Shown here in pieces: positions 63,394 to 64,000 of a DNA stretch of 64,000 nucleotides. The DNA lies in NCBI RefSeq assembly GCF_013396335.1, contig NZ_JABWSY010000006.1, positions 124,001-188,000 of the forward strand. Direction: 5' to 3'. Below the pieces are notes generated by a model. That model was given only the letters and a program-made list of their open reading frames with translations, did not search any database and had not been told where the DNA came from. Every line of letters starts with the position of its first letter. Position 1 is the first letter of the stretch. A program made the translations under genes and the position numbers. This stretch comes from Bacillus sp. EB106-08-02-XG196. Lineage in GTDB: Bacteria; Bacillota; Bacilli; Bacillales; Cytobacillaceae.

Positions 63394-64000
63394 ACTTGCC
63401 TTTTTGTGTTTATTTAAAAAACTGCGAAGTACCTCATTAAAGGATTCTTTTGCCTCGAGTTTAGCTACATGTCCTGTATTTCTAAAAATCACAAATTCAG
63501 AGTATCTAATCTGTTTATGCATCATTAATTGTATCCAAGGAGGAGTAACCGAGTCATATTGACCGCCAATAATTAGAGTTGGAACTTTTATCTTTGATAA
63601 CAGACATATATTATTAACCTCTAAACATGCTTGCATTGAAGGAAGGTAAAATTCACGATTGGGATGATAGAATTTTTTGAAATTCTCAACGTTTTCTTCT
63701 GTCCATGAGTAGAGACAAACTCGTGCTGCGAAATTTTTTTGTTCCTCGAGTGACCGTGATTCTGATTTTATCTTGCGGAATTTTAAAAATACCTCTCCGA
63801 AATGTTTTGGTGCATAATGAAATGTGCTTACGAGCACGAGGGACCTGCACATGTCTGGTGCCTGACGATAGATTTCTTGTGCAACCATCCCGCCCATCGA
63901 TAACCCACAGATATGTGCACTTTTAAACCCAAGACCCTTCAACAAGCAAATAACATCGTGTGCAAAGTTTGGAATGCTAATTTCCTCATTTGTAAGATAC
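63391..64000 (-). CDS. Alpha/beta hydrolase (N-terminus outside window)
   Basis: The frame stays open to the right edge (residues before LLKGLGFKSAHICG read YLTNEEISIPNFAHDVIC), so the true start lies beyond 64000; an internal ATG near 63945 is not the start. GLSMGGM nucleophile, GGQYDSVTP acid and NTGHVAKLE His are all present. Similar in type to the hydrolase at 59480, and might release acyl groups from PHA metabolism, but nothing in the sequence proves a substrate. Confidence 0.8.
   Translation of the reverse strand, partial: YLTNEEISIPNFAHDVICLLKGLGFKSAHICGLSMGGMVAQEIYRQAPDMCRSLVLVSTFHYAPKHFGEVFLKFRKIKSESRSLEEQKNFAARVCLYSWTEENVENFKKFYHPNREFYLPSMQACLEVNNICLLSKIKVPTLIIGGQYDSVTPPWIQLMMHKQIRYSEFVIFRNTGHVAKLEAKESFNEVLRSFLNKHKKAS

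Overview
The window is a stretch of chromosome from a low-GC, endospore-forming Firmicute of the Bacillaceae, something like Bacillus or Neobacillus. Spore-coat genes, SpoVA genes and predicted sigma-K promoters show that it sporulates. Gene order follows the B. subtilis yitV to yjcH region closely: yitV-yitW, yjzC, yjzD, yjaU-yjaV, fabH-fabF, yjaZ, yjbA, trpS, spx, mecA, coiA, pepF, spxH, yjbI, yjbK-yjbL-sasB-nadF-yjbO, prpE, yjbQ, fabI, cotO, cotZ, yjcA, yjcZ, spoVIF, yjcD, yjcF, yjcG, yjcH and a tRNA-Val. Blocks absent from that B. subtilis order interrupt the backbone. No CRISPR array, rRNA, phage or intact insertion sequence was seen.

Region by region. (1) 1-1049: yitV end, yitW and a DsrE-like gene. 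(2) 1116-7901: an anaerobic-respiration block with a Fnr-box-driven radical SAM/SPASM gene, two Fnr paralogues, moaA, moeA-mobB and the iron-sulfur repair gene ric. (3) 8087-18487: stress and lipid genes, namely clpB under a CtsR operator, FapR-controlled fabH-fabF, and trpS under a T-box. (4) 18847-31123: the Spx/MecA/SpxH proteolysis adaptors, competence gene coiA, pepF, globin, (p)ppGpp synthetase and NAD kinase. (5) 31200-39700: prpE, a CPA2 antiporter, FapR-controlled fabI, then spore genes (cotO, cotZ, yjcA, an extra lipoprotein-spoVAC-VAD-VAE operon, yjcZ, spoVIF), four of them with good sigma-K promoter matches. (6) 39744-44247: yjcD-like helicase, yjcF, yjcG, yjcH and a WYL-like small protein.

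(7) 44389-49757: a tRNA-Val(GAC) gene followed by a compact sulfane-sulfur detoxification island related to B. subtilis yrkD-J. It holds a CstR-type persulfide sensor, DsrE, four cytoplasmic or membrane rhodanese proteins (one fused to TusA, one to a persulfide-dioxygenase-type metallo-beta-lactamase domain), TusA, a TauE exporter and a rhodanese lipoprotein. Six copies of one operator (TACC-N6-GGTA) tie it into a single local regulon, and near-identical hairpins in opposite orientation flank it. (8) 49895-58503: a small membrane protein, an FMN reductase, a sigma-W-driven yknWXYZ operon whose yknW carries an apparent one-base frameshift, a stand-alone trpB with a (G/U)AG-rich leader, a UbiB-like kinase and a YitT-family protein. 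(9) 58657-64000: an SDR, two alpha/beta hydrolases and a class IV polyhydroxyalkanoate cluster (short PhaR-like protein, phasin, phaR with a 12-bp minisatellite, phaC).

The most rewarding targets are the CstR operator set and its island borders, the exactly spaced Fnr sites, the frameshifted yknW, the orphan trpB with its leader, and the PhaR-like paralogue. All functional names are inferred from recognisable family motifs and gene order; no database search was run.
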